Source: Luteibacter sp.
GTDB taxonomy: Bacteria > Pseudomonadota > Gammaproteobacteria > Xanthomonadales > Rhodanobacteraceae
Assembly: GCF_009912395.1 (NCBI RefSeq)
Contig: NZ_WNDO01000015.1
Coordinates: forward strand, 62,001 to 126,000
Direction of reading: 5' to 3'
DNA: 64,000 nt
Part shown: positions 33,869 to 44,000 of the stretch, one piece after another
Layout of the letters: each line of letters opens with the position of its first letter
How positions within the stretch are numbered: the first letter of the stretch is position 1
Translations under genes and position numbers: made by a program
Notes under the pieces: model-generated
What the model saw: only the letters and a program-made list of their open reading frames with translations
What the model was told of the DNA's origin: nothing
Database searches by the model: none

Positions 33869-36289
33869 TCAGTGTTTGCCGATGTCGAAGGAGGGCGGGG
33901 CATCCTTCGGCTTGCTCGCCCACTGGGTGTTCGGCTTGTCGGACAGGTCGAACTCCAGCTTGCCGCCCTTAAGGGCAAACGATTCCGGTAGCCACGCGCG
34001 ATCGCTGGACTTGCCATCCACCTTTAGGGCATTGACGTACGGTCGGCCCTGGCCGGCGTTCGGCGCGAGGATGGTCACGTCGCCGCCTTCGCGGTGGACC
34101 GTCGCCTTGGTGAATAGCGGGCTGCCGACGATCAGCTCTGCGCGGCCCGGGATCGACGGATAGATGCCCAGCGCAGAGAACACGTACCACGACGACATCT
34201 CGCCGAGGTCGTCGTTACCGGGGATGCCGTTCGGCGCGTTGAGCCAGATGGTGTCCTGCACGCGGCGAACCAGTTCCTGCGTCTTCCACGGCTGTCCGGC
34301 GAAGTTGTACAGCCACGGCGAACCGATGGACGGTTCGTTGTTGAGTTCGGCGTGCAGCGGTCCCGAATTGGTCACTGCGAAGGTGCCGTCCGGCTGGTAG
34401 AAGAACGCGTCCAGTCGCTTGCGTGCCTTGTCCGCGCCGCCCATGGCCTCGAACAGTCCGTGCACGTTGAACGGCACCATCCACACGTACTGAGCCGCGC
34501 TGCCTTCGACGAAGCCGTCTTCGGTGGAGGGCGTGAACGCGTGCGGCGGCTTGTTATCGTCGTCTTTCACCAGCGCCCAGCTGCCGTCGGCGTTGCGGTT
34601 GCGGATATAGCCGCCTTCCGGCGTGGCCTTCGGGTCGAACAGGTTGCGCCAGTACTGCGCACGTTCGAGGAAACGCTTGGAAGTGGTCTTGTCGCCGAGA
34701 CGATCGGCGAGGGCGCTGAGGCCGAATTCGGCGGTGACCAGTTCCAGCGTGTCGGCCGCCGGGCTCCATGACGGCGCACCGACGGGGATGTAGTGCAGCT
34801 TCAGCCACTGGTCGAGACCGGGGCGCTGGCCTACGCATTCCACTTCACAGCCGTCGTGCGAGGTATCCAGGGCGGTGGGATGGTCCGCCGCATGCACCAG
34901 TGAATCCAGCGCGCCCTTCACGTCGAAGTCCCGCGCGCCGAAGGCGTGGATGCCCGCGATGGACGGTGCAGATGGATCACCGTTCATGACGTGCGTGGCG
35001 CCGTTTTTGTGCGTCCAGCGGTCCCATACACCGTGGTTCTGCTGCGCCTGGTTGTACAGGCTCTGCGCGATGTCGCTGGCGATCTTCGGTTCGAGCCAGG
35101 CGACGAGGGGAAGCTGCGAGCGGTACACGTCCCAGCCGGAGAAGTTGGCGTACTGCGCCTTCTGCGTGCCGGCGACGCGATGCACCTTGTCGTCGAAGCC
35201 CATGTACTCGCCGTTGACGTCGCTGAAGACGTTCGGCGTCATCGATGCGTGGTACAGCGCGGTATAGAACACCGTGCGCTGGTCCGGCGTGCCGCCTTCG
35301 ATGTCGATGTGCGACAGCTGGCGATTCCACGCCGCCACGGCCTTGTCGCGCAGCGCGTCGAAGCCGGTGCCCTTGGGCGCTTCCGCGTCGAGGTTGGCCT
35401 GCGCGTTGGCGGCGCTCACATAGGAGATGCCCACGCGCAGGTTTACTTCCTTCGTGCCGGCGGCGAAGCCGGCCCAGGCGCCCGAGCCCTTGCCGATATC
35501 GGGGATGCCTTTCTCACCGTAGCCCGTGCCGCCTTCGCTATGGCTGCCACCCTGCGTGACGGTGCCATCCTTCCAGGTGCCGGTGGAGGCGAACGGCTGG
35601 TCGAATTCGATGACGTAGTGCAGCGTGTAGTAGCTGCGGCGGTCGGCTTCGTTGATGTAGCCGCAGAAATTACCGCTGGTCACTTCGCCGCTGATGCGAT
35701 GGTGTGCGCCGTCCACCTGCACGGTGGCGTTCTCGGAACCCATTTCGGAATCCGAGGCGCGCACGAGCACGTTGACCGGCTTGCCGGCGGGGAAGGCGAA
35801 GCGCGCGGCGCCGCTATGCAGAGCCGCCGTGAGGTCCACGGTCACCCCGTTGTCCAGGCCGACGCGATAGTGGCCAGCGCGGGCCTGCTCGTTGGCGTGC
35901 GAGAAGGTCGACGTGTAGCTATGGCGGAAATCCTTGCTGGGCGATCCGACGATCGCCTCGGTCACCGGCATGATCGGCACGTCGCCGGAAGCACCCGCGC
36001 AGCCCCAGCCCTCGACATTGGTGAGGCTGAAGCCGCGGATCGTATCGCCGCGATGCTCGTAGCCGCCGGCCGAAGCGATGGGCACCTTGCGGCCCGGCAG
36101 GGGCGATTCCTCCGGACTGAACTGGAGCATGCCGAAGGGCACCACCGCACCGGGAAAGACATCGCCGCCGTTGGCGGTGCCGATCAATGGATTGACCAGG
36201 GTGGCCGGTCCGCTGGCGGCGCCGGCCAGGGCCGGCAAGAGGGCGGAAGCGAGGACGAGCGGGCGCAACGGACGCAAGGGCTTCTCCAC
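33869..36289 (-). CDS. Second GH92 alpha-mannosidase, secreted
   Basis: This 806-residue GH92 enzyme has a signal peptide (MEKPLRPLRPLVLASALLPA, then LAGA), then LVNPLIGTANGGDVFPGAVVPFGM-type family sequence. EGWGCAGASGDVPIMP and the C-terminal block GIPGNDDLGEMSSWYVFSAL followed by GIYPSIPG are also present. It starts at a GTG with no good ribosome site. It differs from the GH92 at 16611-18956, whose matching block reads GMDDQGSTSSWYV, so the two probably cleave different mannosidic links. It stands alone, between the copper operon and a TetR gene. Confidence 0.88.
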   Translation of the reverse strand: MEKPLRPLRPLVLASALLPALAGAASGPATLVNPLIGTANGGDVFPGAVVPFGMLQFSPEESPLPGRKVPIASAGGYEHRGDTIRGFSLTNVEGWGCAGASGDVPIMPVTEAIVGSPSKDFRHSYTSTFSHANEQARAGHYRVGLDNGVTVDLTAALHSGAARFAFPAGKPVNVLVRASDSEMGSENATVQVDGAHHRISGEVTSGNFCGYINEADRRSYYTLHYVIEFDQPFASTGTWKDGTVTQGGSHSEGGTGYGEKGIPDIGKGSGAWAGFAAGTKEVNLRVGISYVSAANAQANLDAEAPKGTGFDALRDKAVAAWNRQLSHIDIEGGTPDQRTVFYTALYHASMTPNVFSDVNGEYMGFDDKVHRVAGTQKAQYANFSGWDVYRSQLPLVAWLEPKIASDIAQSLYNQAQQNHGVWDRWTHKNGATHVMNGDPSAPSIAGIHAFGARDFDVKGALDSLVHAADHPTALDTSHDGCEVECVGQRPGLDQWLKLHYIPVGAPSWSPAADTLELVTAEFGLSALADRLGDKTTSKRFLERAQYWRNLFDPKATPEGGYIRNRNADGSWALVKDDDNKPPHAFTPSTEDGFVEGSAAQYVWMVPFNVHGLFEAMGGADKARKRLDAFFYQPDGTFAVTNSGPLHAELNNEPSIGSPWLYNFAGQPWKTQELVRRVQDTIWLNAPNGIPGNDDLGEMSSWYVFSALGIYPSIPGRAELIVGSPLFTKATVHREGGDVTILAPNAGQGRPYVNALKVDGKSSDRAWLPESFALKGGKLEFDLSDKPNTQWASKPKDAPPSFDIGKH

Positions 36290-36303
36290 GAATGACTGGA
36301 TTT

Positions 36304-36317
36304 ATTTCGATTGAAAT
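36304..36317. promoter_or_regulatory. Small dyad ATTTC-GATT-GAAAT upstream of the second GH92
   Basis: A 14-bp inverted repeat lies 15 bases before the GH92 GTG start in an AT-rich patch. It may be an operator for the mannosidase gene. It is short, and no other copy was noticed in the window. Confidence 0.25.
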
Positions 36318-36429
36318 CCCATGGGAGGCGCTTGTCCCGTGCCATGCGTCATGCTCGGGAGTGGGGGCGGGGTGTATTTGCTGCGGTTGGCGGCCGGAGG
36401 GGGCCTGCCGCCGGATCCCTTTGAGGCCT

Positions 36430-37032
36430 TTATCGCGTGTCGCGGCCGGTGGTCCTTGTCGACATGCCCGCGACCAGCAGTTCCACCATCCGAACCGCCG
36501 AGGATTTCCAGTTTTCGGTCACCCGGATGGTCGCCACGCCCGAAAGCGCGCGAAGCAGATCCAGCGGCTCCACGTCGGGTTGGCATACCCCCGCTTCGAC
36601 GGCGCGTCCGACCAGTGCCGTGATCGGCAGGACGAGTCGATCCGGCGTCTTGCTGTAGAGGTCCTCCGGCCCACCGATGAGGGTGTTCATCGCCTCGGCC
36701 ATGCCGTGCTTGGCATCGAGGAAGTTGACGAAAAGCATCAGCCATGCGCGCAGCGCGGCTTCCGGATCGTGTGTCGCCGCGAGGCTGTCGACGGCCCCGA
36801 TGAGCGCGTCCACCTCCTGTCGATACACGGCCGAAATCACGTCGTCCCGGGTCGGAAAGTGCCGGTAGAGCGAGGCGATGCTGACCTTGGCCTCGCGCGC
36901 CACCTGTTCGAGGCTCGCCGCCGCCCCTTTTTCGGCGAAGATGCGCTTGGCGGCGTCGATCAGGAGCAGCCGGTTGCGCTCGCCGTCGGCGCGTGGTCGA
37001 CGGGTCGGTTTGGAGGGGGGGATCGCGGGCAC
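36430..37032 (-). CDS. TetR-family repressor
   Basis: This 200-residue regulator has an N-terminal TetR helix-turn-helix (about 22-68; LLLIDAAKRIFAEKGAAASL, then EQVAREAKVSIASLYRHFPT) and a C-terminal ligand domain. It starts with GTG. It is divergent from the flavin monooxygenase, MFS and RND genes, with 81 bases between. Dyads of CTACGTT/AACGTAG fill that gap. It is therefore the likely repressor of the whole detoxification set and of itself. The ligand is probably the drug or aromatic compound removed by those genes. Confidence 0.9.
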   Translation of the reverse strand: MPAIPPSKPTRRPRADGERNRLLLIDAAKRIFAEKGAAASLEQVAREAKVSIASLYRHFPTRDDVISAVYRQEVDALIGAVDSLAATHDPEAALRAWLMLFVNFLDAKHGMAEAMNTLIGGPEDLYSKTPDRLVLPITALVGRAVEAGVCQPDVEPLDLLRALSGVATIRVTENWKSSAVRMVELLVAGMSTRTTGRDTR

Positions 37033-37051
37033 ACCGAAAGACTCCTTGTTA

Positions 37052-37083
37052 AACGTAGGGTGTCTACGTTAATCTAAACGTAG
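37052..37083. promoter_or_regulatory. TetR operator with three half-sites
   Basis: The half-site AACGTAG occurs at 37052-37058, in reverse as CTACGTT at 37064-37070, and again at 37077-37083. Adjacent pairs form two overlapping perfect dyads with spacers of 5 and 6 bases. They lie between tetR and the monooxygenase gene and would cover both promoters. Confidence 0.75.
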
Positions 37084-37113
37084 TGACCCTTCGCATAATA
37101 CAGGATCGGGCAG

Positions 37114-38235
37114 ATGAACCACCCATTTCACGCTAGCGGCGGCACGGCCGTCGTCGTAGGCGCCTCGTTGTCGGGCCTGATGAGCGCTCTGGCGTTGTCC
37201 CACATCGGAATGAACGTGACTGTGCTGGAACGCTCGAACGGAAAGGACCGAGGGGGCGCGGCGTTGCCCGTCGCCGAGGGACTTCTCCGGCGCCTGATGG
37301 GGCGTGACGCCGTGGGGCGCACGCTTCCGTCGGGCCCGCAGGCGTGGGCCGATGTCCATTCCGCCTTGCGCGCCATCGTCGAAACCGATTCCCGCATCCG
37401 CGTTCGCACGCTGGAGCGCGTGGCGCGGGTCGACCAGGACGAGGACGCCGCGTGGGCGGTCACGGAGGGCGGCGAAGTCGTGACAGGTGATGTCGTCGTG
37501 GGTGCCGACGGCCATGCCAGCGTCGTGCGTCGGCACGTGGCACCCGACCGGCCCGAGGCCATGTTCGCCGGGTATCTCATCTGGCTGGGGATCGTGGATG
37601 AGCGTGAACTTGCTGCCGCACCGTGGCCGGCACAACTCGCGATCCTCGAGGAGCGGGACTATTGCCTCAACGCCTACTACCTACCCGGTGCGGATGGATC
37701 GCAGGCTGCGGGTCGTCGACGCCTGGGTTTCGGCTGGTATGACGCCGGTCGCAACGACCTTCTGCGGGCCAGCGGCGCGGTCGTCGGCGATGTGGTGCGC
37801 CGGACCCTGCGAGCCGACGACCTCACAGAGGCAACGTACCGCGCGTTGATGGACGAAGCGGAGGCGATCTGGCCCGATCCGTGGCGCGAAGCGATCCTTC
37901 ATTGCCTTGCCCGGCGCACCGTGATCGGAACGCCTGTCGGCGAATACATGCCCCCACGCCTGAGTCACGGAAGGGTGTGCCTTGTGGGCGATGCCGCTCA
38001 CGTGCCCTCGCCGATGACGGGAAAGGGGTTCGACGCGTCGGCGTGGGACGCCCAGGCCCTGGCGGGTGCCTTGGAAGCCGGGCGGGTTCGCGGCGATGTC
38101 GGGGGCGCCCTTCGTCGCTACGAATCGATGCGCCTGGACGACGCTCGCGAACTGGTCAGTTCCGGCTACGCCTTCAGCCGATCCTTCGCACGCTGCGGTT
38201 CGCCCGCACGGCGCGACGCGTCCGGTCATCGATGA
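37114..38235 (+). CDS. FAD-dependent aromatic/drug monooxygenase
   Basis: This 373-residue class A flavin monooxygenase has the FAD motif AVVVGASLSGLMSALALSHI near the N-terminus, the DG motif VVGADGHASVVRRH (about residue 130), and the GD motif GRVCLVGDAAHVPSPMTGKG for FAD ribose binding. It could hydroxylate an aromatic compound or inactivate an antibiotic, as TetX and RIF monooxygenases do. Its position as first gene before an MFS and an RND pump under TetR supports a detoxifying role. The last 20 residues are Arg/Ser-rich and may be unstructured. MFS follows after 16 bases. Confidence 0.85.
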   Translation: MNHPFHASGGTAVVVGASLSGLMSALALSHIGMNVTVLERSNGKDRGGAALPVAEGLLRRLMGRDAVGRTLPSGPQAWADVHSALRAIVETDSRIRVRTLERVARVDQDEDAAWAVTEGGEVVTGDVVVGADGHASVVRRHVAPDRPEAMFAGYLIWLGIVDERELAAAPWPAQLAILEERDYCLNAYYLPGADGSQAAGRRRLGFGWYDAGRNDLLRASGAVVGDVVRRTLRADDLTEATYRALMDEAEAIWPDPWREAILHCLARRTVIGTPVGEYMPPRLSHGRVCLVGDAAHVPSPMTGKGFDASAWDAQALAGALEAGRVRGDVGGALRRYESMRLDDARELVSSGYAFSRSFARCGSPARRDASGHR

Positions 38236-38251
38236 GAGGGGCGATATAGCC

Positions 38252-39634
38252 ATGGAGATGCCTCATTTCACGACGGAGCGCACGAGCGAAGCGCCACCGA
38301 TGACGGCGCGGCAGCGGCTCGTCGCCGTTCTTTTGCTCGGCGCCAATTTCATGCTGTCCGCCGACTTCTCGATCCTCAACGTCGCATTGCCCGACGTCGG
38401 GCGAGCTGTCGGGCTGACGGTGAGCCAATACCCGTGGATCGCCACGTCGTTCGCGCTGCCCGCCGCGGGCTTGTCCTTGCTTTTCGGGCGCCTGGGCGAC
38501 TTGTACGGCTTGCGCAGGATGTTTCTGGTCGGCCTGGCGCTGTTGACCGTGTCGTCGTTCCTGGGTGGTGTCGCGACCGGTCCTATCCTTCTCCTGTCGG
38601 CTCGCGTGCTGCAAGGAATCGCCACGGCCATGACAGGGCCGGCGGGGCTGGCCTTGCTGATTACCGCATTCGACGACGAGCGGCAGCGTGCGCGCGTGCT
38701 GGGCTTGAACGGCGCGCTGCTTTCGGGCGGCTTTACGTTCGGCGCCCTCGCCGGCGGGATGCTCGTGGATGTGCTCAGCTGGCGCTGGGCGTTCTTCATC
38801 AACGTCCCCATCGCACTTGCCATCTTGATCCTGACGCCGTTCGTCGTTCCGGATTCGCGTTCGCGCGATGGCCTTCGCCTGGATATTCCCGGAGCCCTAT
38901 CGGGGACGATCGGACTCGTCGCGCTCGTCTTCGGCTTCACGGAACAATCCTGGAGTGCGCTTGCGATCGGTGTCGCGACGCTGGTGCTGTTCTTCCGCAT
39001 CGAGCGGCGCGCGCCCATGCCGTTGGTCGCCATCGAGATGCTGTCATGGCCGCAGGTGCGCTGGGGCAACGTGGCGGTACTCACCATCTTTTCGATGGAG
39101 GCCGGGCTGATCTATCTCGTGACGCTCTATCTGCAGGAGACCCTGCATCTGGGACCGTTCGCGACCGGCCTGGTGTTCGGCATCCCGGGTACCGCATCGA
39201 TCGTCGCCGGCGTCCTCGCGGGACGCACCATCGCCCGGCGCGGTGCACGACGGGTGCTTCTCCTGGCCTTGCTTGTCCAGGGCGGGCTCACCGCTCCGTT
39301 GATCTTCCTTGGCTCCGACACCCTCTACATGGGTTTGTTGGTGCCAGCGCTGTTCATCGGTTTCTTCGGCCATATCACGGCGGTGGTGGCGGCATCCGTG
39401 ATCGCCACGTCCGGAATCCCCGAAGCCAGCAAGGGACTGGCTTCGGGACTGATGACGACGAGTCAGCGTGTCGGATCCACCGTGGACATTCCTGCCCTGG
39501 CGGCCGTGATGACCATGCGCGCCGACCTGCTGGGCGGCATCCATGCCGCGCTGGTCGCCGATGTGCTTCTCACCGCGGTCGCGGTCGTCCTGATCGCCTT
39601 TGGCTTGAAACAACGATGGCCCGCCACGGGCTGA
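38252..39634 (+). CDS. DHA2-type MFS efflux transporter
   Basis: This 460-residue multidrug transporter of the 14-segment DHA2 family has LSADFSILNVALPDVGRAVG in segment 1, LFGRLGDLYGLRRMFLVG for the loop motif, and a segment-5 motif GGFTFGALAGGMLVDVLSWR that marks proton antiporters. ATG 38252 has GAGAGGGG upstream. It lies between the flavin monooxygenase and the RND adaptor. Unlike EmrB, it has no EmrA-type partner of its own, though the adaptor at 39734 follows it. Confidence 0.88.
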   Translation: MEMPHFTTERTSEAPPMTARQRLVAVLLLGANFMLSADFSILNVALPDVGRAVGLTVSQYPWIATSFALPAAGLSLLFGRLGDLYGLRRMFLVGLALLTVSSFLGGVATGPILLLSARVLQGIATAMTGPAGLALLITAFDDERQRARVLGLNGALLSGGFTFGALAGGMLVDVLSWRWAFFINVPIALAILILTPFVVPDSRSRDGLRLDIPGALSGTIGLVALVFGFTEQSWSALAIGVATLVLFFRIERRAPMPLVAIEMLSWPQVRWGNVAVLTIFSMEAGLIYLVTLYLQETLHLGPFATGLVFGIPGTASIVAGVLAGRTIARRGARRVLLLALLVQGGLTAPLIFLGSDTLYMGLLVPALFIGFFGHITAVVAASVIATSGIPEASKGLASGLMTTSQRVGSTVDIPALAAVMTMRADLLGGIHAALVADVLLTAVAVVLIAFGLKQRWPATG

Positions 39635-39733
39635 GCCTGACGAAGGCCGCTCCCTGGGCACCGCCTGCTTATCTACATGACGAATGGGGGCCGAACCCGG
39701 AAATGACGGCCGCCGACGAGGAAGGTTGCATCG

Positions 39734-40975
39734 ATGAATGACGAACAGACAGGTACGTCCCGGTTCAAGCGCATGGGGCGCGGACGCCGGGGAAGGGTGA
39801 TAGGGGGAGCGCTGATGCTTGTGTTTGCCGCATGGCTCCTTGTCGGTCACCTCGGCCACAAGGAGAAACCTCCCGCATCGGCGACGACCGTCGTCACTGT
39901 CGCACCGCCTCTCCAGCGCGACGTACGCGAATGGGATACCTACATCGGCCGCTTCGAGCCGAGTCGATCTGTCGTGATCCGCCCTCGCGTATCGGGGCAG
40001 GTGACCGGCGTGCACTTTCGCGATGGCGCGGTGGTCACCCCCGGAGAACTCCTTTTCACCATCGATCCTCGCCCGTATGAGGCGTTACTGGCAGAAGCGA
40101 AGGCAACGCTGGCGGGCGCTCATGGCGACCTGACGCTCGCGCGCACGAACGCGGCGAGGGCCATGCGCCTGCGCGGTGACGACGCCGTCTCCCAGAACGA
40201 CATCGATGACCTCAAGGCGTCCGTCGAAAGGGCCGCAGCGGCGGTTGCGAAGGCGGAAGCCACGGTGCGGGCACGCGAACTGGATCTGGAGTTCACCCGC
40301 ATACGTGCGCCTGTCGGAGGGACGGTGTCCGATCGGCGTGTCGATGCGGGTAACCAGGTGATCGCAGGTGCCTCGGGAACCCTTCTTACGACCATCAACG
40401 TCTTCGATCCGATCTATTTTTCGTTCACCAGCTCCGAAGCGCTTTTCATGAAGATGAAACGGCAGCGGGGCGCAGGGGAGGCGTCCTTGCCCGTGGAGAT
40501 TCGTCTACAGGACGAGGCGACATATACCAGGCATGGCACCGTGGATTTCACCGATAACACGCTCGATTCCCGGTCCGGCACGATGCGGATACGTGCGACC
40601 TTCGCCAATCCCGACCTGTTCCTTACGCCGGGCATGTTCGGTGACTTGCGCTTGCCCATGGCGGGCACGCATCACGCCTTGCTGGTCCCCGACACGGCGA
40701 TATCGAGTGACCTGACCCGTAAGGTGGTATTCGTCGTGACCGGTGGTGATGTTGTCGCGACGCGTGCCGTTGAACTCGGTGCGCTGGTCGATGGCCTCAG
40801 GGTGATCAGGGCGGGACTGAAACCGGAAGACCGGGTTGTCATCAGCGGCGTGCAGCTTGTCCAGTCGGGACAGAAAGTGCAGCCGCACGTCGGCAACATC
40901 GCTCCGCAGCCTCGGGCGATCAGCGACGCCGTCACCGTGCCCCAGGCGGGCGCCGCCACGATTCAGACGCCATGA
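39734..40975 (+). CDS. RND efflux periplasmic adaptor (MexE/AcrA type)
   Basis: This 413-residue membrane fusion protein links an RND pump to an outer-membrane channel. It has one N-terminal hydrophobic anchor (GRVIGGALMLVFAAWLLVGH), a split lipoyl/barrel-sandwich domain (VVIRPRVSGQVTGVHFRDGA and IRAPVGGTVSDRRVDAG), an alpha-helical hairpin between them, and beta-barrel and membrane-proximal domains. There is no lipobox Cys, so it is held by the anchor. GAGGAAGG precedes the ATG. It is followed after 65 bases by the RND permease. Confidence 0.92.
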   Translation: MNDEQTGTSRFKRMGRGRRGRVIGGALMLVFAAWLLVGHLGHKEKPPASATTVVTVAPPLQRDVREWDTYIGRFEPSRSVVIRPRVSGQVTGVHFRDGAVVTPGELLFTIDPRPYEALLAEAKATLAGAHGDLTLARTNAARAMRLRGDDAVSQNDIDDLKASVERAAAAVAKAEATVRARELDLEFTRIRAPVGGTVSDRRVDAGNQVIAGASGTLLTTINVFDPIYFSFTSSEALFMKMKRQRGAGEASLPVEIRLQDEATYTRHGTVDFTDNTLDSRSGTMRIRATFANPDLFLTPGMFGDLRLPMAGTHHALLVPDTAISSDLTRKVVFVVTGGDVVATRAVELGALVDGLRVIRAGLKPEDRVVISGVQLVQSGQKVQPHVGNIAPQPRAISDAVTVPQAGAATIQTP

Positions 40976-41040
40976 ATCGCCCTCTGCGCTCACGCGGGCG
41001 GAAGCCTTGCCTCGCGCGTTCCCACAAGGAGACCTAGCGC

Positions 41041-44000
41041 ATGCGCTTCTCTCGCTTTTTCATCGACAGGCCGATTTTCGCCGCCGTCGTGGCGACGGTC
41101 ATCACCATTCTCGGCGCGATCTGCTACACCGTCTTGCCGATCGCCCAGTATCCCGACATCGTACCGCCGACCGTGCAGGTGACCGCCACCTATGCGGGGG
41201 CTTCGGCGGAGACCGTCGCCGACACGGTGGCGGCGCCGATCGAGCAGGAGATCAACGGCGTCGACGGCATGCTCTACCAGTCGTCGCAGTCGACGGGTGA
41301 CGGACGCCTGGTCATCACCGTGACCTTCCGGCAGGGAACGAATCTGGACAACGCGCAGAACCTGGTCCAGAACCGGGTGGCGGTGGCCATCCCGCGCTTG
41401 CCGGAAGAGGTGCAGCGGTACGGCGTCGTCACGAAGAAAACGGCGCCCGACATCCTGCTGGCCATCAATCTGATCTCTCCGGACCACTCGCTGGACGAAG
41501 CCTATATCTCGAACTACGCGTTGACCCACGTTCGCGATGAGCTCTTGCGTATCGAAGGTGTCGGCGACGCCGAGCTTTTTGGATCCCGCGAACTGAATAT
41601 GCGTATATGGCTGGATCCCCGCCGTGCGGCCGCCCTTGGCCTGACCGCCGGTGACATCGTCGCCGCGCTCCGGTCCCAGAACGTGCAGGTCGCGGGCGGC
41701 ACGCTGGGTCAGCCGCCGTCCGACGGCGATGCGTTCCAGCTCAACGTGCAGACGCAGGGACGCTTCACCGAGCCGTCCCAGTTCGCCGATGTCGTGATTC
41801 GTACCGATGCCGATGGACGGCAGGTCAGGGTATCCGATGTGGCGACGGTGCAGCCTGGGGCGGAAGACTATGGCCTGTCGGCGTATCTCGGTCGCGAGAA
41901 GTCGGTGGTCATCCGCGTGGTGCAACTGCCGGGATCGAACGCACTGGCCGCTTCCGAAGGTGTGAGGTCGGCCATGGAGCGTCTTTCCGCGCGATTCCCC
42001 GCGGGACTCACCTACAAGATCGCGTACGACCCGACCGAATTCATCCAGAAATCGATCGACGAGGTGGTCCGTACCCTCTTTGAGGCGGTGATCCTCGTCA
42101 CCCTGGTCGTCGTCGTGTTCTTGCAGAAGTGGCGTGCGGCGATCATTCCGGTGCTGGCCATCCCCATTTCGCTGGTGGGTACCGCGATCGTGCTTTCAGG
42201 CGCGGGCTACTCGCTCAACAACCTTTCGCTGTTCGGCCTGGTGCTGGCCATCGGTATCGTCGTGGACGATGCCATCGTGGTGGTGGAGAACGTCGAGCGT
42301 CACATCCAGCAGGGACAATCCGCCCTCGAGGCGGCTCGCCTATCCATGGATGAAGTATCGGGTGCCCTGGTCGGTATCGTTCTGGTGCTCTGCGCCGTGT
42401 TTCTTCCGACGCTCTTCATGAGTGGACTGTCGGGGGCGTTCTACCAACAGTTCGCCGTGACGATATCCACCGCCACGGTCATTTCCTTGCTCGTATCGCT
42501 GACGCTTTCGCCGGCGCTCGCCGCCCTCCTGCTCAAGCCGCACGCGGTGGCAGGGGAGCGTCATCGCTGGATGCGCATCGTCGACGCGGCAGGCAACCGG
42601 TTCAACGCCGCGTTCGATCTGGCAAGCGAACGGTATGGGCGGTTGACGACGCGTCTGGTGCGCCGACCTCGCGCCATGCTGGTCGTCTACGTCGGCCTCA
42701 TCGTGGCCGCGGGCGGGTTGTTGTGGGTGACACCCGTTGGATTCATTCCGGCGCAGGACCAGGGCTATTTCATCGCGGCCATCCAGTTGCCACCCGGATC
42801 GTCCGCGGCGCGCACGGAGGCCTTGCTTGAGGAGGTTTCCGCACGAGTCCTTCCCATTCCTGGCATCAAGACGAGCATCGGCTTCTCCGGCGTGGATGGT
42901 CCTTCCGAGACGCGGGCGGCCAGTTCCTCCGCAGCCTTCTTTATGCTCGACGACTACGACGAGAGAGCGCGCCACGGGTGGACGCTCGACAAGCTTTTGG
43001 ACAAGGCGCGCAAGGCGACGGCCGACATCCAAGGTGCCCGGATCATGATCGTGACGCCCCCCTTGATTCGAGGCATCGGGTCGGCCGGTGGCTATCGACT
43101 CATGGTCGAGGACCAGGACGGTGACGGTTATCGGAACCTGGAGAAAGCCGCCCAGGCGGTGATCGCCAAGGCCAATGCGACTCCGGGACTGACCAGCGTA
43201 TACACGTTCTTCGAAACGGCCACGCCACGGGTGACCGCGCACATCGACCGCGTCAAGGCGCAGATGCTGGGCGTGCCGCCGGGCCGTGTCTTCGAGGCCT
43301 TGCAGGTCTATCTTGGGTCCACCTTCATCAACGATTTCAACCTGCTCGGCAGGACGTTTCGTGTGACTGCACAGGCGGAGGCATCATTTCGCCGGACCAA
43401 GGCCGATATCGCCAATCTCCAGACGCGATCCGACTCCGGTGCGATGGTGCCTATCGGAGCCGTCGCTACGTTCGGCGACGACACCGGCCCCTATCGGGTC
43501 ATGCGCTACAACCTCCATCCGGCGGTGGCGGTCGATGGCGACACCCAGCCTGGCGTTTCGTCCGGCGCGGCGCTTGCCTCGATGGGGCATGCGGCCGACG
43601 AGGCCTTGCCGAGAGGATATGGCAGGGAATGGACGGGCATCGCTTTCCAGCAGGAGGCCGCGGGCAACACGGCGTTGCTCGTGCTGGGCCTGTCCGTGGT
43701 TTTCGTTTTTCTGGCGCTGGCCGCGCAGTACGAAAGCATCGCGCTTCCTTTCGCCGTCATCCTTATCGTGCCGATGTGCCTTCTCTCGGCGATGCTGGGC
43801 GTGAACCTGCGCGGCATGGACAACAACGTCCTCACCCAGATCGGGCTCGTCGTACTCGTCGCGCTGGCGGCCAAGAACGCCATCCTCATCGTCGAATTCG
43901 CCCGGCAGGCGGAAGGCGACGGCGCATCGGTGCAGGAGGCCGCCGTGATTGCCGCGCGGGAGCGACTCAGGCCGATCCTCATGACGAGCTTCGCCTTCGT

